From an uncultured bacterium (GTDB taxonomy: Bacteria; Bacillota_I; Bacilli_A; Izemoplasmatales; Hujiaoplasmataceae), in NCBI GenBank assembly GCA_903844055.1, contig CAIMSF010000104.1, positions 1 through 40,802 on the forward strand: 40,802 bases of DNA. The letters are read 5' to 3'. Positions 7,260 through 15,429 of the stretch are shown piece after piece (position 1 is the first letter of the stretch; each line of letters opens with the position of its first letter). A program made the position numbers and the translations under genes. The notes under the pieces are model-generated. The model searched no databases. It was not told the origin of the DNA and saw only the letters and a program-made list of their open reading frames with translations.

Positions 7260-8112
7260 CGACGGGTGCCTTCTCAAACGTGATGCGGCCGAACTTCTGG
7301 TTGCGCAGATCGTAGAGGAACAGCCGGATCACGCGTTCGTAGTCGATCCCGTGTCCGGAGATCAGGCAACCGCGGCGGCGGCCGATCGCGTCGAGCGTGC
7401 CGACGAAATCGTCGGGATTTACGTGCGAAAGGTCATAACGCGCTTCCAGCGCGCCGGGATATTCGCGGTGCAGGAAGCGGATGCCGGCCTGCACGACCTC
7501 TTCGAGCGGCAGGATGTCGTCCTTGATCGAGCCGAGCAGCGCGAGGTTCAATCCCACGTTCGGATCCTCGAACTTCGGCCAGAGGATGCCGGGATTGTCG
7601 AGCAGTTCCAGCTCGTCGGCGATGCGCACGTACTGCTGCTTGGTGGTGATGCCCGGCTTGTCGCCGGTCTGGGTCGCGGCGCGGCCGGCGAGCCGGTTGA
7701 TGAACTGCGACTTCCCGACGTTCGGGATGCCGACGACGAGGGCCCGGATCGACCGCTCCTGCATGCCGCGCTCGATGTCCTTGGCGAGTTGCTCGCGGAG
7801 GACGGCGCGGGACGCCTTGATGATTTCCGGCTTCGGGTCGCCGGTGAGCGAGTTCGTCGCGACCGCGGCGCGGCCGATTCTGCGAAAATGGCCGATCCAG
7901 TCGGCCACGTCGTTTGGATCCGCGAGATCGGCCTTGTTCAGGATGATCAGCCGCGGCTTGTTCTTGATGATTTCGCCGAGCATCGGGTTCGCCGACGAGA
8001 GGGGGATGCGGGCGTCAAGGAGTTCGAAAACGATGTCGACGAGTCCGAGTTTTTCCTCCACCAGGCGTCTGGCTTTCGCCATGTGCCCGGGGAACCATTG
8101 GATCTGTTTCAT
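7246..8112 (-). CDS. rbgA: ribosome biogenesis GTPase RbgA/YlqF
   Basis: 288 aa, close to the 282 aa of B. subtilis RbgA. It is a circularly permuted GTPase needed for late assembly of the 50S subunit. The permuted order is visible: NKADL (G4) comes first, then GIPNVGKSQFINRL (G1, the P-loop), then DNPGILWP (G3). The N-terminal MKQIQWFPGHMAKARRLVEEKL is the family signature. An AAAGGAGGG site lies just before the ATG at 8112, which excludes the much longer in-frame extension upstream. It follows lepB with a 25-base gap. Confidence 0.96.
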   Translation of the reverse strand: MKQIQWFPGHMAKARRLVEEKLGLVDIVFELLDARIPLSSANPMLGEIIKNKPRLIILNKADLADPNDVADWIGHFRRIGRAAVATNSLTGDPKPEIIKASRAVLREQLAKDIERGMQERSIRALVVGIPNVGKSQFINRLAGRAATQTGDKPGITTKQQYVRIADELELLDNPGILWPKFEDPNVGLNLALLGSIKDDILPLEEVVQAGIRFLHREYPGALEARYDLSHVNPDDFVGTLDAIGRRRGCLISGHGIDYERVIRLFLYDLRNQKFGRITFEKAPVDGRV

Positions 8113-8137
8113 GTTTTCCCTCCTTTCCGGTGCGGGG

Positions 8138-8965
8138 TTAGAACCAATCGATCTTGACGACGACCTTGCCGAGCAGGTCGGACTCGGATATGAGCCCGAA
8201 GTACCGCGAATCGTTGGATTGGGTGCGGTTGTCGCCGAGGACGAAGCAGTAGCCTTCGGGGATGTCGAGGTCGAGCGGGACATGGAAGTCGGCGACGTAG
8301 GATTCGATCAGCGTGCCGTTCAGGAAGACGCCCATCGAAGACACGGTGATGTGGTCGCCGGGCAGTCCGATGAGACGCTTGATGAGCAGTTTGTCGGTGC
8401 GGTCGATGATCACGATGTCGCCTTCGGCGTAGGCGAGCCCGGGTCCGTGGAAGACGACCACCGCGTCGCCCTCGAAGAACGTCGGCTCCATCGACGGTCC
8501 GTCGACGACGGCCGGCGAGACGAGGAAGGCGTTGGCGACGACGACCACCGCGAGAAAGGCGGGGATCACGCCGAGCAGGTCGAACAGGTCGTAGCGCTTC
8601 TTGAAGGCCGGAAACGTGCGCACGGTTTCGGCGGGATCGAGTTTGCGGCGACGGCGCAGCACGGCGTGGAAGAAGACCGCATATCCGCCCGTGAACAGCA
8701 AAAACGCATAGGTGAGGTAGCTGAAGAACAGGCTCACCGGCGTAGCGTTCAGGTTCGCCGCGGTGAAATTGAAGATGAAGAGGCGCTGTCCCTGCCGCAG
8801 GATCGCGATCAGGATCACGATCGCCGAGGCGATCGCGAAGGCGAGCATCTTGCGCTCCGCCTTTTTGATCAGCGCCGCGTCCTCCGCGAGCGCCGCCGGA
8901 TCGACCGGCGCGGACTCGGCCGGTGCGGCGGGAGTCTCCGGAAGACGTTCGATTTCATCGGTCAT
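8138..8965 (-). CDS. lepB: signal peptidase I with an extended multi-span N-terminus
   Basis: 275 aa. The catalytic part spans about residues 140-275: Ser158 in GPSMEPTFFEGD, Lys196 in LIKRLIGLPGD, and GDNRTQSNDSRYFG near the end. It removes signal peptides from exported proteins outside the membrane. Gram-positive SipS-type enzymes have one N-terminal span and about 185 residues; this one has an Ala/Pro-rich cytoplasmic start and three hydrophobic segments (about 40-56, 78-101 and 131-149). The first two are extra. The ATG follows the sftA stop codon by four bases. Confidence 0.93.
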   Translation of the reverse strand: MTDEIERLPETPAAPAESAPVDPAALAEDAALIKKAERKMLAFAIASAIVILIAILRQGQRLFIFNFTAANLNATPVSLFFSYLTYAFLLFTGGYAVFFHAVLRRRRKLDPAETVRTFPAFKKRYDLFDLLGVIPAFLAVVVVANAFLVSPAVVDGPSMEPTFFEGDAVVVFHGPGLAYAEGDIVIIDRTDKLLIKRLIGLPGDHITVSSMGVFLNGTLIESYVADFHVPLDLDIPEGYCFVLGDNRTQSNDSRYFGLISESDLLGKVVVKIDWF

Positions 8966-8969
8966 GACG

Positions 8970-11129
8970 TCATCTCCGTCCCAGTTTCGTGAGGATTTCC
9001 TCGAGCTTCTCGGGGGTGATCAGGACTTCGCGCGGCTTCGTCCCGACGTTCGCGGTCACGATGCCGTAGAGTTCGAGCGAGGAGACGATCTGCGTCGCGC
9101 GGTTGAATCCGACGCCGAACTCCTGGGTGATCTTGTTGAGCGAGCATCGGGCCTCGGAGACGACATAGCGCGCGACGTCGGAGAACAGGTCGTCGAGCTC
9201 GGCGGCCGCTTCGGCGTTCTTGCCGTTCTTGATGAGCGACTCGTGCGTGAACAGGTAGGCCGGGTAGGCCTGGTTCTTGATGAACGCGGTGATCTGCTCG
9301 GTCTCTTCGGTGGACAGGAAGGCACCCTGCAGGCGGCGGATCAGGCCGTTTTCCGAGAGCAGCATGTCGCCCTTGCCGAGTAGTTTCTCCGCACCGGTGG
9401 TGTCGAGGACGACCATCGAGTCGGTCGACGAAGGCACCTTGAAGGCGAAGCGGGTCGGGATGTTGGCCTTGATCGATCCCTTCAGGATATCCGCCGACGG
9501 ACGCTGCGTCGCGAGGATCAGGTGGATCCCGACGGCGCGCGACTTCTGCGTCAGTTTGAGGACGTTCTCCTCGACTTCCGGACCGCCGCTGATGAGCAGG
9601 TCGGAGGCCTCCTCGACGATGATGACGAGCCTTGGCATCTTCTCGAATTCGGGATCGTTCGTGCGGCGCTCGTAGTAGTCCTTCACGTTGACGGTCTTGA
9701 AGTGTTTGAGGACGTCGTAGCGGCGTTCCATCTCACCGACCGCCCATTTGAGCGCCTCGACGGCGATCTTCGGGTCGTCGATGATCGGCGTCACGAGGTG
9801 CGGCAGGTCGGCGAATTGCTGGAGGTCGACCTTCTTCGGGTCGATCAGAAGCAGTTTCACCTGGTCGGGCTTGTTCTTGTAGATGAGGCTTGCGATGATC
9901 GCGGCGATGCAGACGGACTTGCCGCTTTGGGTGCTGCCGGCGACGAGCCCGTGGGGCATGCCCTCGATCGAGGTGTAGACCGGGTTCGCGTCGATGTCGA
10001 GACCGATCGCCAGAAGCAGCGGATCCGTCGAATGGATGAACTTCGGATTGTCGACGACGTCGCCGAAACAGACCGATTCGCGGATCTCGTTGGGGACTTC
10101 GATGCCGACGGTGTTCTTGCCGGGAATCGGGGCCTCGATGCGGATCGACAGGGCGCGGAGGCTCATCTGGAAGTTGTCGGCGATGGCGGTGATGCGCTTC
10201 GTCTGGACCCCGGCGTCGAGCGCGATCTCATAGCGCGTGACCGACGGTCCCTTCGTATGGGCGACGACCGATCCGGCGATCCCGAAGGCGATCAGGGTCT
10301 GGTTGATGGTGTCGATGTTCTTGGCGATCCAGACGTCGGTGCCTTCCTTCTTCGGCGGGGATTTGCGGAGCAGCGCGAGCGGCGGAAGGCGGTAATCGTC
10401 GAAATCGGTGAGGACGTTCGCCCGGGCTGCCTCCGCTTTCGCGGCGGCGGCTTCCCTTTCCTCGGCGAACACCGGGATGATCGGGGTGACGCGGACGGGA
10501 TCGGGCGCGGCGGGACGGTCCGGTTCCGGGATCGCGTTCGGGAAGAGCACGTGCTCCTCCTCTTCCTCTTCGATCGGACCGAACCGTTCGCTGCTAAGAT
10601 CGTCCTTCGCGTGTTCCATCGTGAAGTCTTCGGAAACCTCGGGTCCGCCGTAGGGGCGGTCGCGCTCTTCCTGTTTCTTGACGGCGGTGAAGAAGGCGTC
10701 GATCGACACCTGTTCGGCCGGTTGCGCGGCCGGCGCGGGAGTATCCTCGGGGATTGCTTCCTTTTTCCGGCTGGCGAGGTACTCGGGCGTGATTTCCCCC
10801 TTCAAGAGACGGCTCTTGTCGGCGTTGTTGATGGTCTGGAAGTCATAGTAGGAGTCGCCGTAGCGTTTCTTGGCCTCTTCCTTCGTGAGTTTCTTCTTGG
10901 ACCGGAACGCATCGTATTTCTTGTCGATGTCGCCGGTGTTGCCGCGGTCGTTGGGAATCGTGACGTCGTCTTTCGCCTGCCGTCCGAAGATCGGCGAGAC
11001 GAAGCGGCGCTTCATCGTGACCTTGTCTTCGATTTCGGCGATTTTGGGAATGAAGAAGGTCCGCGTGTCGGGCGTCCGCTCGACGCCGGGGACGATTCGT
11101 TCCGGCATGGCTTTTTTCTTGAACAGCAT
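8970..11129 (-). CDS. sftA: FtsK/SpoIIIE-type DNA translocase, soluble SftA-like form
   Basis: 719 aa. Residues 1-250 are charged, low-complexity and acidic (a run of Glu near 187-192) with no membrane spans, unlike FtsK or SpoIIIE and like B. subtilis SftA. The alpha/beta motor follows: residues 270-390, then Walker A AGSTQSGKSV (397-406), LLIDPKKVDL, and a Walker B region LVIIVEEASDL (501-511). A C-terminal gamma winged helix (about 647-705, FGVGFNRATQIV, TKPREVLIT) suggests recognition of polar DNA sequences. The motor moves chromosome termini away from the closing septum. Start: the ATG at 11129 has AAGGAG at good spacing; an ATG two codons earlier is too close. Could equally be named ftsK. 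Confidence 0.92.
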   Translation of the reverse strand: MLFKKKAMPERIVPGVERTPDTRTFFIPKIAEIEDKVTMKRRFVSPIFGRQAKDDVTIPNDRGNTGDIDKKYDAFRSKKKLTKEEAKKRYGDSYYDFQTINNADKSRLLKGEITPEYLASRKKEAIPEDTPAPAAQPAEQVSIDAFFTAVKKQEERDRPYGGPEVSEDFTMEHAKDDLSSERFGPIEEEEEEHVLFPNAIPEPDRPAAPDPVRVTPIIPVFAEEREAAAAKAEAARANVLTDFDDYRLPPLALLRKSPPKKEGTDVWIAKNIDTINQTLIAFGIAGSVVAHTKGPSVTRYEIALDAGVQTKRITAIADNFQMSLRALSIRIEAPIPGKNTVGIEVPNEIRESVCFGDVVDNPKFIHSTDPLLLAIGLDIDANPVYTSIEGMPHGLVAGSTQSGKSVCIAAIIASLIYKNKPDQVKLLLIDPKKVDLQQFADLPHLVTPIIDDPKIAVEALKWAVGEMERRYDVLKHFKTVNVKDYYERRTNDPEFEKMPRLVIIVEEASDLLISGGPEVEENVLKLTQKSRAVGIHLILATQRPSADILKGSIKANIPTRFAFKVPSSTDSMVVLDTTGAEKLLGKGDMLLSENGLIRRLQGAFLSTEETEQITAFIKNQAYPAYLFTHESLIKNGKNAEAAAELDDLFSDVARYVVSEARCSLNKITQEFGVGFNRATQIVSSLELYGIVTANVGTKPREVLITPEKLEEILTKLGRR

Positions 11130-11142
11130 CGTCATCGCTCCT

Positions 11143-11952
11143 TCATTTCGATTTGGGTTCCGGATTCGGTTCGGCGGCCGCCTCGGCCTCGGTGGCGGCG
11201 GCGTCGACTTCGGCTTCAAGCTTCTGCGCGTCGTCGGCCGGGGCGAACATCTTGTGGCTGTAGAGGTTGTCGACCTGTTCGCCGACGATCGCGATGATCC
11301 GCTTGGCGGCTTCCTTGGTGACATAATCGGTGAGCGGCTTGACCGCCGACTTCTTGATCCAGGTGATCGGATTGGCATAGTTCACGATCGCCGACACGGT
11401 GCCGAGGATCTTGGAGATCTGATACTGCTTGTTGATCTTCAGGAGCTTGACGTTGTCGAGGTCGCGCTTCTTGTTGACGATCTCGACGATCGTCGAGATG
11501 CGGTATTTCTTGAAGCGGCGGATGATCTTGCCGTTGATGATCTTCTCGATCTCGGCCACGACGTAGCGGTCGAGGTCGATCAGTTCCTGCGGGGTGAGTT
11601 CATAGATCGGATAGCGCTTGTCCGGAAAATAATGGGCGGCGATCTCGTGCATCAGTTCGATCGAGAGGTCGAAGGCGGCGCGGAACCACGAATTGCCGGC
11701 GGCGCCGGCGATTTCGGGAAGCATGTCCTGCTTCTTCTTGATCAGCGCGCGGATGTCGGCTTCCTGCCGCAAGGCGCCGGAAACGATCCGGTTCCGTTCG
11801 TGCTTCTTCTCGCGGCCGAGGAAGATCGCCGCGATCGTCAGGCTGCACATCGTGAAACCAAAAACGGTGCCCGTCAGAAAGTACAGGACGGCACGGAAAT
11901 CCGGCGGCCACACGGGCGCCAAAACGACCGGCAAAACGGATGCGATCATCAT
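11143..11952 (-). CDS. uncharacterised single-span membrane protein heading the sftA operon
   Basis: 269 aa; I do not recognise a family. It has a short N-terminus, one hydrophobic segment at about residues 20-46, then a basic cytoplasmic-looking helical region (REKKHERNRIV, RRFKKYRISTIVEIVNKKRDLDNVKLLKINKQ), a second weakly hydrophobic stretch around NPITWIKKSAV, and an Ala/Glu/Pro-rich tail. The start is placed at the ATG at 11952 because GGAAGGTG precedes it; the ATG at 11970 falls at the expected transcription start of the promoter just upstream. The stop is 13 bases before sftA, so both are translated from one message. A link to chromosome partitioning or the septum is suggested only by position. 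Confidence 0.75.
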   Translation of the reverse strand: MMIASVLPVVLAPVWPPDFRAVLYFLTGTVFGFTMCSLTIAAIFLGREKKHERNRIVSGALRQEADIRALIKKKQDMLPEIAGAAGNSWFRAAFDLSIELMHEIAAHYFPDKRYPIYELTPQELIDLDRYVVAEIEKIINGKIIRRFKKYRISTIVEIVNKKRDLDNVKLLKINKQYQISKILGTVSAIVNYANPITWIKKSAVKPLTDYVTKEAAKRIIAIVGEQVDNLYSHKMFAPADDAQKLEAEVDAAATEAEAAAEPNPEPKSK

Positions 11953-11977
11953 TTGCGGACACCTTCCCATCGTTAAA

Positions 11978-12006
11978 ATTATACTCTATCCACCCCCGAA
12001 AATCAA
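11978..12006 (-). promoter_or_regulatory. promoter for the 11952-to-5399 operon
   Basis: -10 TATAAT at 11978-11983, 17-base spacer, -35 TTGATT at 12001-12006 on the minus strand. It drives the unknown membrane protein, sftA, lepB, rbgA, rnhB, the HAD phosphatase and tsaC, which have gaps of 25 bases or less or overlap. Confidence 0.75.
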
Positions 12007-12019
12007 ACGCATATAACGT

Positions 12020-12048
12020 TTGCATCCGGCTCCCCTTTGTGAGATAAT
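12020..12048 (+). promoter_or_regulatory. promoter for the Cof-type phosphatase
   Basis: -35 TTGCAT at 12020-12025, 17-base spacer, -10 GATAAT at 12043-12048. It stands back to back with the divergent operon promoter. Confidence 0.6.
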
Positions 12049-12066
12049 TAGAAAAAAGGTGAAACC

Positions 12067-12891
12067 ATGGACAAGTTGTTGATCGCACTGGATTTGGACG
12101 GAACGCTGCTCTATGACTTCGACTCGCTCGACGAGTCCGTTTGCGCGTTCATGAAGGCCCTCCAGAAGGACGGCCACCGGATCGTGATCGCGACCGGACG
12201 GCCCTTCCGGAGCAGTCGGTTCGTCTACGATCGTTTCGGACTCGACACGCCGATCATCAACTACAACGGCGGCCTCATCACCCATCCGAGGGATCCGTCC
12301 TTCCCGGTCGTCAACTACACGCTTCCAAAGGAAGTCATCATCGACATCTTCGACCACAACCTCGAGCACATCCGCAACGCCTTCTCCGAAGTCCGGGATA
12401 CGATCTACCTGTACCGCGAGGAGGCCGCGATCGAACCGTTGCTTCACCGCACTGCCGAATCCCCCGTCCACATCGGTCCGCTCCGCGACATCCTGACGCA
12501 GGACCCCAACGGGTTCATCATCATCGGGAAGCAGGGCAGCGGCCAGGCGATCGCATCCTACGTGAAAGGGCACTACGCCGGAACCGTGCTCGCCCGCGTC
12601 TGGAACCTTTCGGGCGAATACGACTCGATCGTCGAGGTCTACACGCCGGAATCGAACAAGGGCAAGGGTCTCGCCTACGTCGCCGCCTGGCTCGGTTTTC
12701 CGCCGGAGCGCATCCTCGCGATCGGCGACGGCCATAACGACATCGAGATGCTCGACTACGCCGGCGTCGGTGTGGCGATGAAGGGCAGCCACCCCGACCT
12801 GCTCAAGGTCGCGGACCGGATCCTCCCCTACGTCCCGACCGAGAACGGCGTCGTGCGCTTCCTGTCCGAACTGTTCGGGATCCCGTCCTGA
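12067..12891 (+). CDS. Cof-like HAD-IIB phosphatase
   Basis: 274 aa, normal for Cof/YwpJ-type phosphatases. Motif I LDLDGTLL holds the nucleophile, motif II lies in VIATGRPF, and motif IV is IGDGHNDIEMLDYAGVGVAMKG; the alpha/beta cap between them is the HAD-IIB type. These enzymes dephosphorylate sugar phosphates, flavin precursors or pyridoxal phosphate, and substrate cannot be told from sequence. It is one of only two plus-strand protein genes here, with its own promoter, an AAGGTG site six bases before the ATG, and its own terminator. Confidence 0.9.
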   Translation: MDKLLIALDLDGTLLYDFDSLDESVCAFMKALQKDGHRIVIATGRPFRSSRFVYDRFGLDTPIINYNGGLITHPRDPSFPVVNYTLPKEVIIDIFDHNLEHIRNAFSEVRDTIYLYREEAAIEPLLHRTAESPVHIGPLRDILTQDPNGFIIIGKQGSGQAIASYVKGHYAGTVLARVWNLSGEYDSIVEVYTPESNKGKGLAYVAAWLGFPPERILAIGDGHNDIEMLDYAGVGVAMKGSHPDLLKVADRILPYVPTENGVVRFLSELFGIPS

Positions 12892-12906
12892 ACCCCTTCA
12901 GAAATC

Positions 12907-12941
12907 AAAGCGGCTTTCCGTCGGAAGGCCGCTTTTGCTTT
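12907..12941 (+). terminator. terminator after the Cof-like gene (possibly bidirectional)
   Basis: A 13-pair stem with one G-T wobble, AAAGCGGCTTTCC (12907-12919) against GGAAGGCCGCTTT (12923-12935), then TTGCTTT on the plus strand. It also lies at the end of the convergent nitroreductase gene, where the minus-strand tail is weaker. Confidence 0.8.
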
Positions 12942-13686
12942 ATGCGCGGACGAGGAAGACGCCGCGTTCGCCCCACTGCCAGACCCCGTCGGGAAAAGCG
13001 GTGGAGAAATGGTATTTCGCGATGCCGAGGTCAATTCCGGCCGTCGCATCGTGGATGCGGAGGGCGCAACCGATGGCCCCTCGTTCCACTTTGAAACAGA
13101 CGGGCCGGCGATTCATCGCGGAGGGTGCCAGCGCGACGCGCGCGATCGCTTCGAAGAACCAATCCGGTTCGCTGCCGTCGGTCTCATGGAAGCGGCCGGC
13201 GGTGCTTTTGACGAGATGGGTCGAGAACCGGACCAGCCGTTCGCGCGGCGTGAGGCGGTCTTCGACGGGACCGAGCGCGATGACGCCGAACAGCCGGTTC
13301 CCGGGGCTTACGAGCGCACCGATCGACCCCCGGTCGAACGAACCGCCGACCCAGCAGGTGCCGAGGCCGCGCTTGGTCAGTTCGAGGACGATCCGCTCCC
13401 CGTAATAACCGCACTTCTCCGCGGCGTCGGGATCGTCTTCCGGTCCCGCCAGGACGAGGAAGTTCCTCACGCCGGTGAGCAGGCCGTAGGTTTTTCGGAA
13501 ACCGCCGAAGAGGTCCGGACGGTCGGCCACCAGGGCGAGGGCGAGTCCGCCGGCGGAGTTCGCTTCGGCGACCAGGACTTCGATCGAGGCGATTTGGTCG
13601 GAATCGAGCGGAACGGGAAGATAGCTGCGCCGGGAGATGCGGGCGGCGATCGCTTCCCGGTCGCCCATCACGACGGGGTCCGTCAA
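12940..13686 (-). CDS. nitroreductase-family protein
   Basis: 248 aa. The pattern fits the flavin-dependent nitroreductase fold of the TM1586 type: an N-terminal ISRRSYLPVPL, a middle CGYYGERIVLELTKRGLGTCWVGGSF, and a C-terminal half that repeats the fold (ALAPSAMNRRPVCFKVERG). Such proteins reduce quinones, flavins or nitro compounds with NAD(P)H; the substrate here is unknown. A TTG start at 13686 overlaps the ffh stop codon by four bases, with AAAGGCGG nine bases upstream. An ATG six codons later (13668) is the alternative. It is the last gene of the SRP operon. Confidence 0.8.
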   Translation of the reverse strand: MTDPVVMGDREAIAARISRRSYLPVPLDSDQIASIEVLVAEANSAGGLALALVADRPDLFGGFRKTYGLLTGVRNFLVLAGPEDDPDAAEKCGYYGERIVLELTKRGLGTCWVGGSFDRGSIGALVSPGNRLFGVIALGPVEDRLTPRERLVRFSTHLVKSTAGRFHETDGSEPDWFFEAIARVALAPSAMNRRPVCFKVERGAIGCALRIHDATAGIDLGIAKYHFSTAFPDGVWQWGERGVFLVRA

Positions 13687-15092
13687 ATCCGGAATCCGCC
13701 TTTCCCCTTGCCCTTGCCGGGGGTCTGCTTGATCGGTCCGCCAAGGCCCGGAAGCATGCCGGATTGCGCCTTCTCGATCGTTTCGGGATTCATCTGCGAC
13801 ATCCGCTTCATCATCTGGCGCTGCTTGTCGAGCATGCCGATGAGACGGTTCACTTCGGTGGTGCTGCGGCCGGAGCCGGAAGCGACGCGGTTGCGGCGCG
13901 AGCTCGAACGCTCGAGGAGTTCGGGATTCTTGCGTTCGGCTTCGGTCATCGATTGGATGATCGCCTCGATGTAGACGAGCTGCTTGTCGTCGATCTTCGG
14001 CGAGTCGGCGATCGCCCCCATCCCCGGAAGCATCTTCAGGATGCCCGAGAAGGCCCCCATCCGCTTGATCATCTTCATCTGTTTCAAGAGGTCGACGAAG
14101 TTGAACTGCCCCGACATCATCTTCTCCATCATCGACATCGCCTCGTGCTCGTCGAGTTCCTCCGTCGCCTTCTCGATGAGCGACAGGACGTCGCCCATCC
14201 CGAGGATGCGGGAGGCCATCCGCTCGGGATGGAAGACCTCGATGTCGGTGAGTTTCTCGCCGGTGCCGGCGAACTTGATCGCAACCCCGGTGACCTTGCG
14301 GATCGAGAGCGCGGCACCGCCGCGGGTGTCGCCGTCGAGTTTCGTGAGGATGCAGCCGGTGACGCCGAGGGCGCCGTGGAAGGCGGTCGCGACGTTGACT
14401 GCGTCCTGACCCGTCATGGCGTCGACGGTGAGGAGGATTTCCTCCGGTTTCGCGATCTTCTTGATGTCGACGAGCTCGTCCATGAGCGTCTCGTTGATGT
14501 GCAGGCGGCCCGCGGTGTCGATCACGACGAGGTCGTTCCCGTCGGTCTCGGCGCGTTTCAGCGCATGTCTGACGATATCGCGCGGATCGACGTCGGTCCC
14601 CTCGTCGAAGACCGGGATCTCGAGTTTCGCGCCGACCGTGCGGAGCTGTTCGATCGCGGCCGGACGATAGATGTCGGCGGCGACGAGGAGCGGTTTCTTG
14701 GCATGGTTCTTGCGCAGGAACCAGGCGAGTTTGCCGGCGGTGGTCGTCTTGCCGGCGCCCTGGAGGCCGACCATCATCAACACGGTGTACGGCCGGTTGC
14801 TCGTGAAGTTGACGAGGGCGGTTTCGCCGCCCATCAGCTTGACGAGTTCGTCGTTCACGATCTTCACGACCTGCTGTCCGGGATTGAGGCCTTTCAGGAT
14901 TTTCTCGCCGAGGGCGAGTTGCTTCACCTCTTCGGTGAAGTCCTTGACGACCTTGTAGTTGACGTCGGCCTCGAGGAGCGAGAGTCGGACGTCCTTCATC
15001 ATCTCGTCGATGTCGGAAGCGTTCAGTTGGGCCTTACCGGCGATCCGGCGGAAGGTCATTTGCAGTTTCGATGTCAGATTTTCAAAAGCCAT
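13683..15092 (-). CDS. ffh: signal recognition particle protein Ffh (SRP54)
   Basis: 469 aa, normal length. Ffh binds the 4.5S RNA and signal sequences and delivers ribosomes to FtsY. N domain about 1-90; G domain with P-loop GLQGAGKTTTAGKLA, DIYRPAAIEQLR, DTAGRLHINE and TKLDGDTRGGAALS; then the Met-rich M domain (MSMMEKMMSGQF, MKMIKRMG, MLPGMG) with the RNA-binding SSRRNRVASGSG. The C-terminus ends GKGKGKGGFRI. It follows ylxM by four bases. The SRP RNA gene is not in this window. Confidence 0.98.
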   Translation of the reverse strand: MAFENLTSKLQMTFRRIAGKAQLNASDIDEMMKDVRLSLLEADVNYKVVKDFTEEVKQLALGEKILKGLNPGQQVVKIVNDELVKLMGGETALVNFTSNRPYTVLMMVGLQGAGKTTTAGKLAWFLRKNHAKKPLLVAADIYRPAAIEQLRTVGAKLEIPVFDEGTDVDPRDIVRHALKRAETDGNDLVVIDTAGRLHINETLMDELVDIKKIAKPEEILLTVDAMTGQDAVNVATAFHGALGVTGCILTKLDGDTRGGAALSIRKVTGVAIKFAGTGEKLTDIEVFHPERMASRILGMGDVLSLIEKATEELDEHEAMSMMEKMMSGQFNFVDLLKQMKMIKRMGAFSGILKMLPGMGAIADSPKIDDKQLVYIEAIIQSMTEAERKNPELLERSSSRRNRVASGSGRSTTEVNRLIGMLDKQRQMMKRMSQMNPETIEKAQSGMLPGLGGPIKQTPGKGKGKGGFRI

Positions 15093-15096
15093 GGTT

Positions 15097-15426
15097 TCAC
15101 TCCGTTATTTCGAATTCGCCGAACAGCCGGGTCAAGGCGGGATCCTCGACGCCGAGTTTTGCGAGACGCGCCTGGATCGCCGCCGCGGTCCGTCTCATGC
15201 GGACGACGCCGAGCGCTTCCTCATAGGTTTCCATGTGGCCGACCGCGATGCCGAGCTGTTCGTGGACCGCGTTGCGGCTCACTTCGGTAAGTCGCGCGAT
15301 TTCCGAGAGGGAATAGTCGTCGCGATAATAATATTCCACGTAGCGGCGCTGCTTTTCGGTCAGCAGCGCTCCGTAGGCGTCGTAGAGCAGGTTGATTCTG
15401 ATCTTTTCCTCAAGGGGGTTGTCCAT
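15097..15426 (-). CDS. ylxM: YlxM family SRP-associated HTH protein
   Basis: 109 aa, typical of YlxM/p13. The helix-turn-helix of the sigma-70 region 4 type is seen in LTEKQRRYVEYYYRDDYSLSEIARLTEVSRNAVHEQL. In Firmicutes it lies next to ffh and associates with SRP, modulating its GTPase cycle. Here it sits between ftsY (three bases upstream) and ffh (four bases downstream), so the three SRP genes form one coupled unit. Confidence 0.9.
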   Translation of the reverse strand: MDNPLEEKIRINLLYDAYGALLTEKQRRYVEYYYRDDYSLSEIARLTEVSRNAVHEQLGIAVGHMETYEEALGVVRMRRTAAAIQARLAKLGVEDPALTRLFGEFEITE

Positions 15427-15429
15427 GGG

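Noticed and set aside
8113-8283. Longer start for rbgA at 8283
   Set aside because: It would lie inside lepB and lacks a site; the MKQIQWFPGH family start at 8112 has AAAGGAGGG.
10892-11378. Longer start for the SftA-like gene at 11378
   Set aside because: The added residues are Arg/Ser/Pro-rich shadow sequence over the upstream gene; the ATG at 11129 has AAGGAG.
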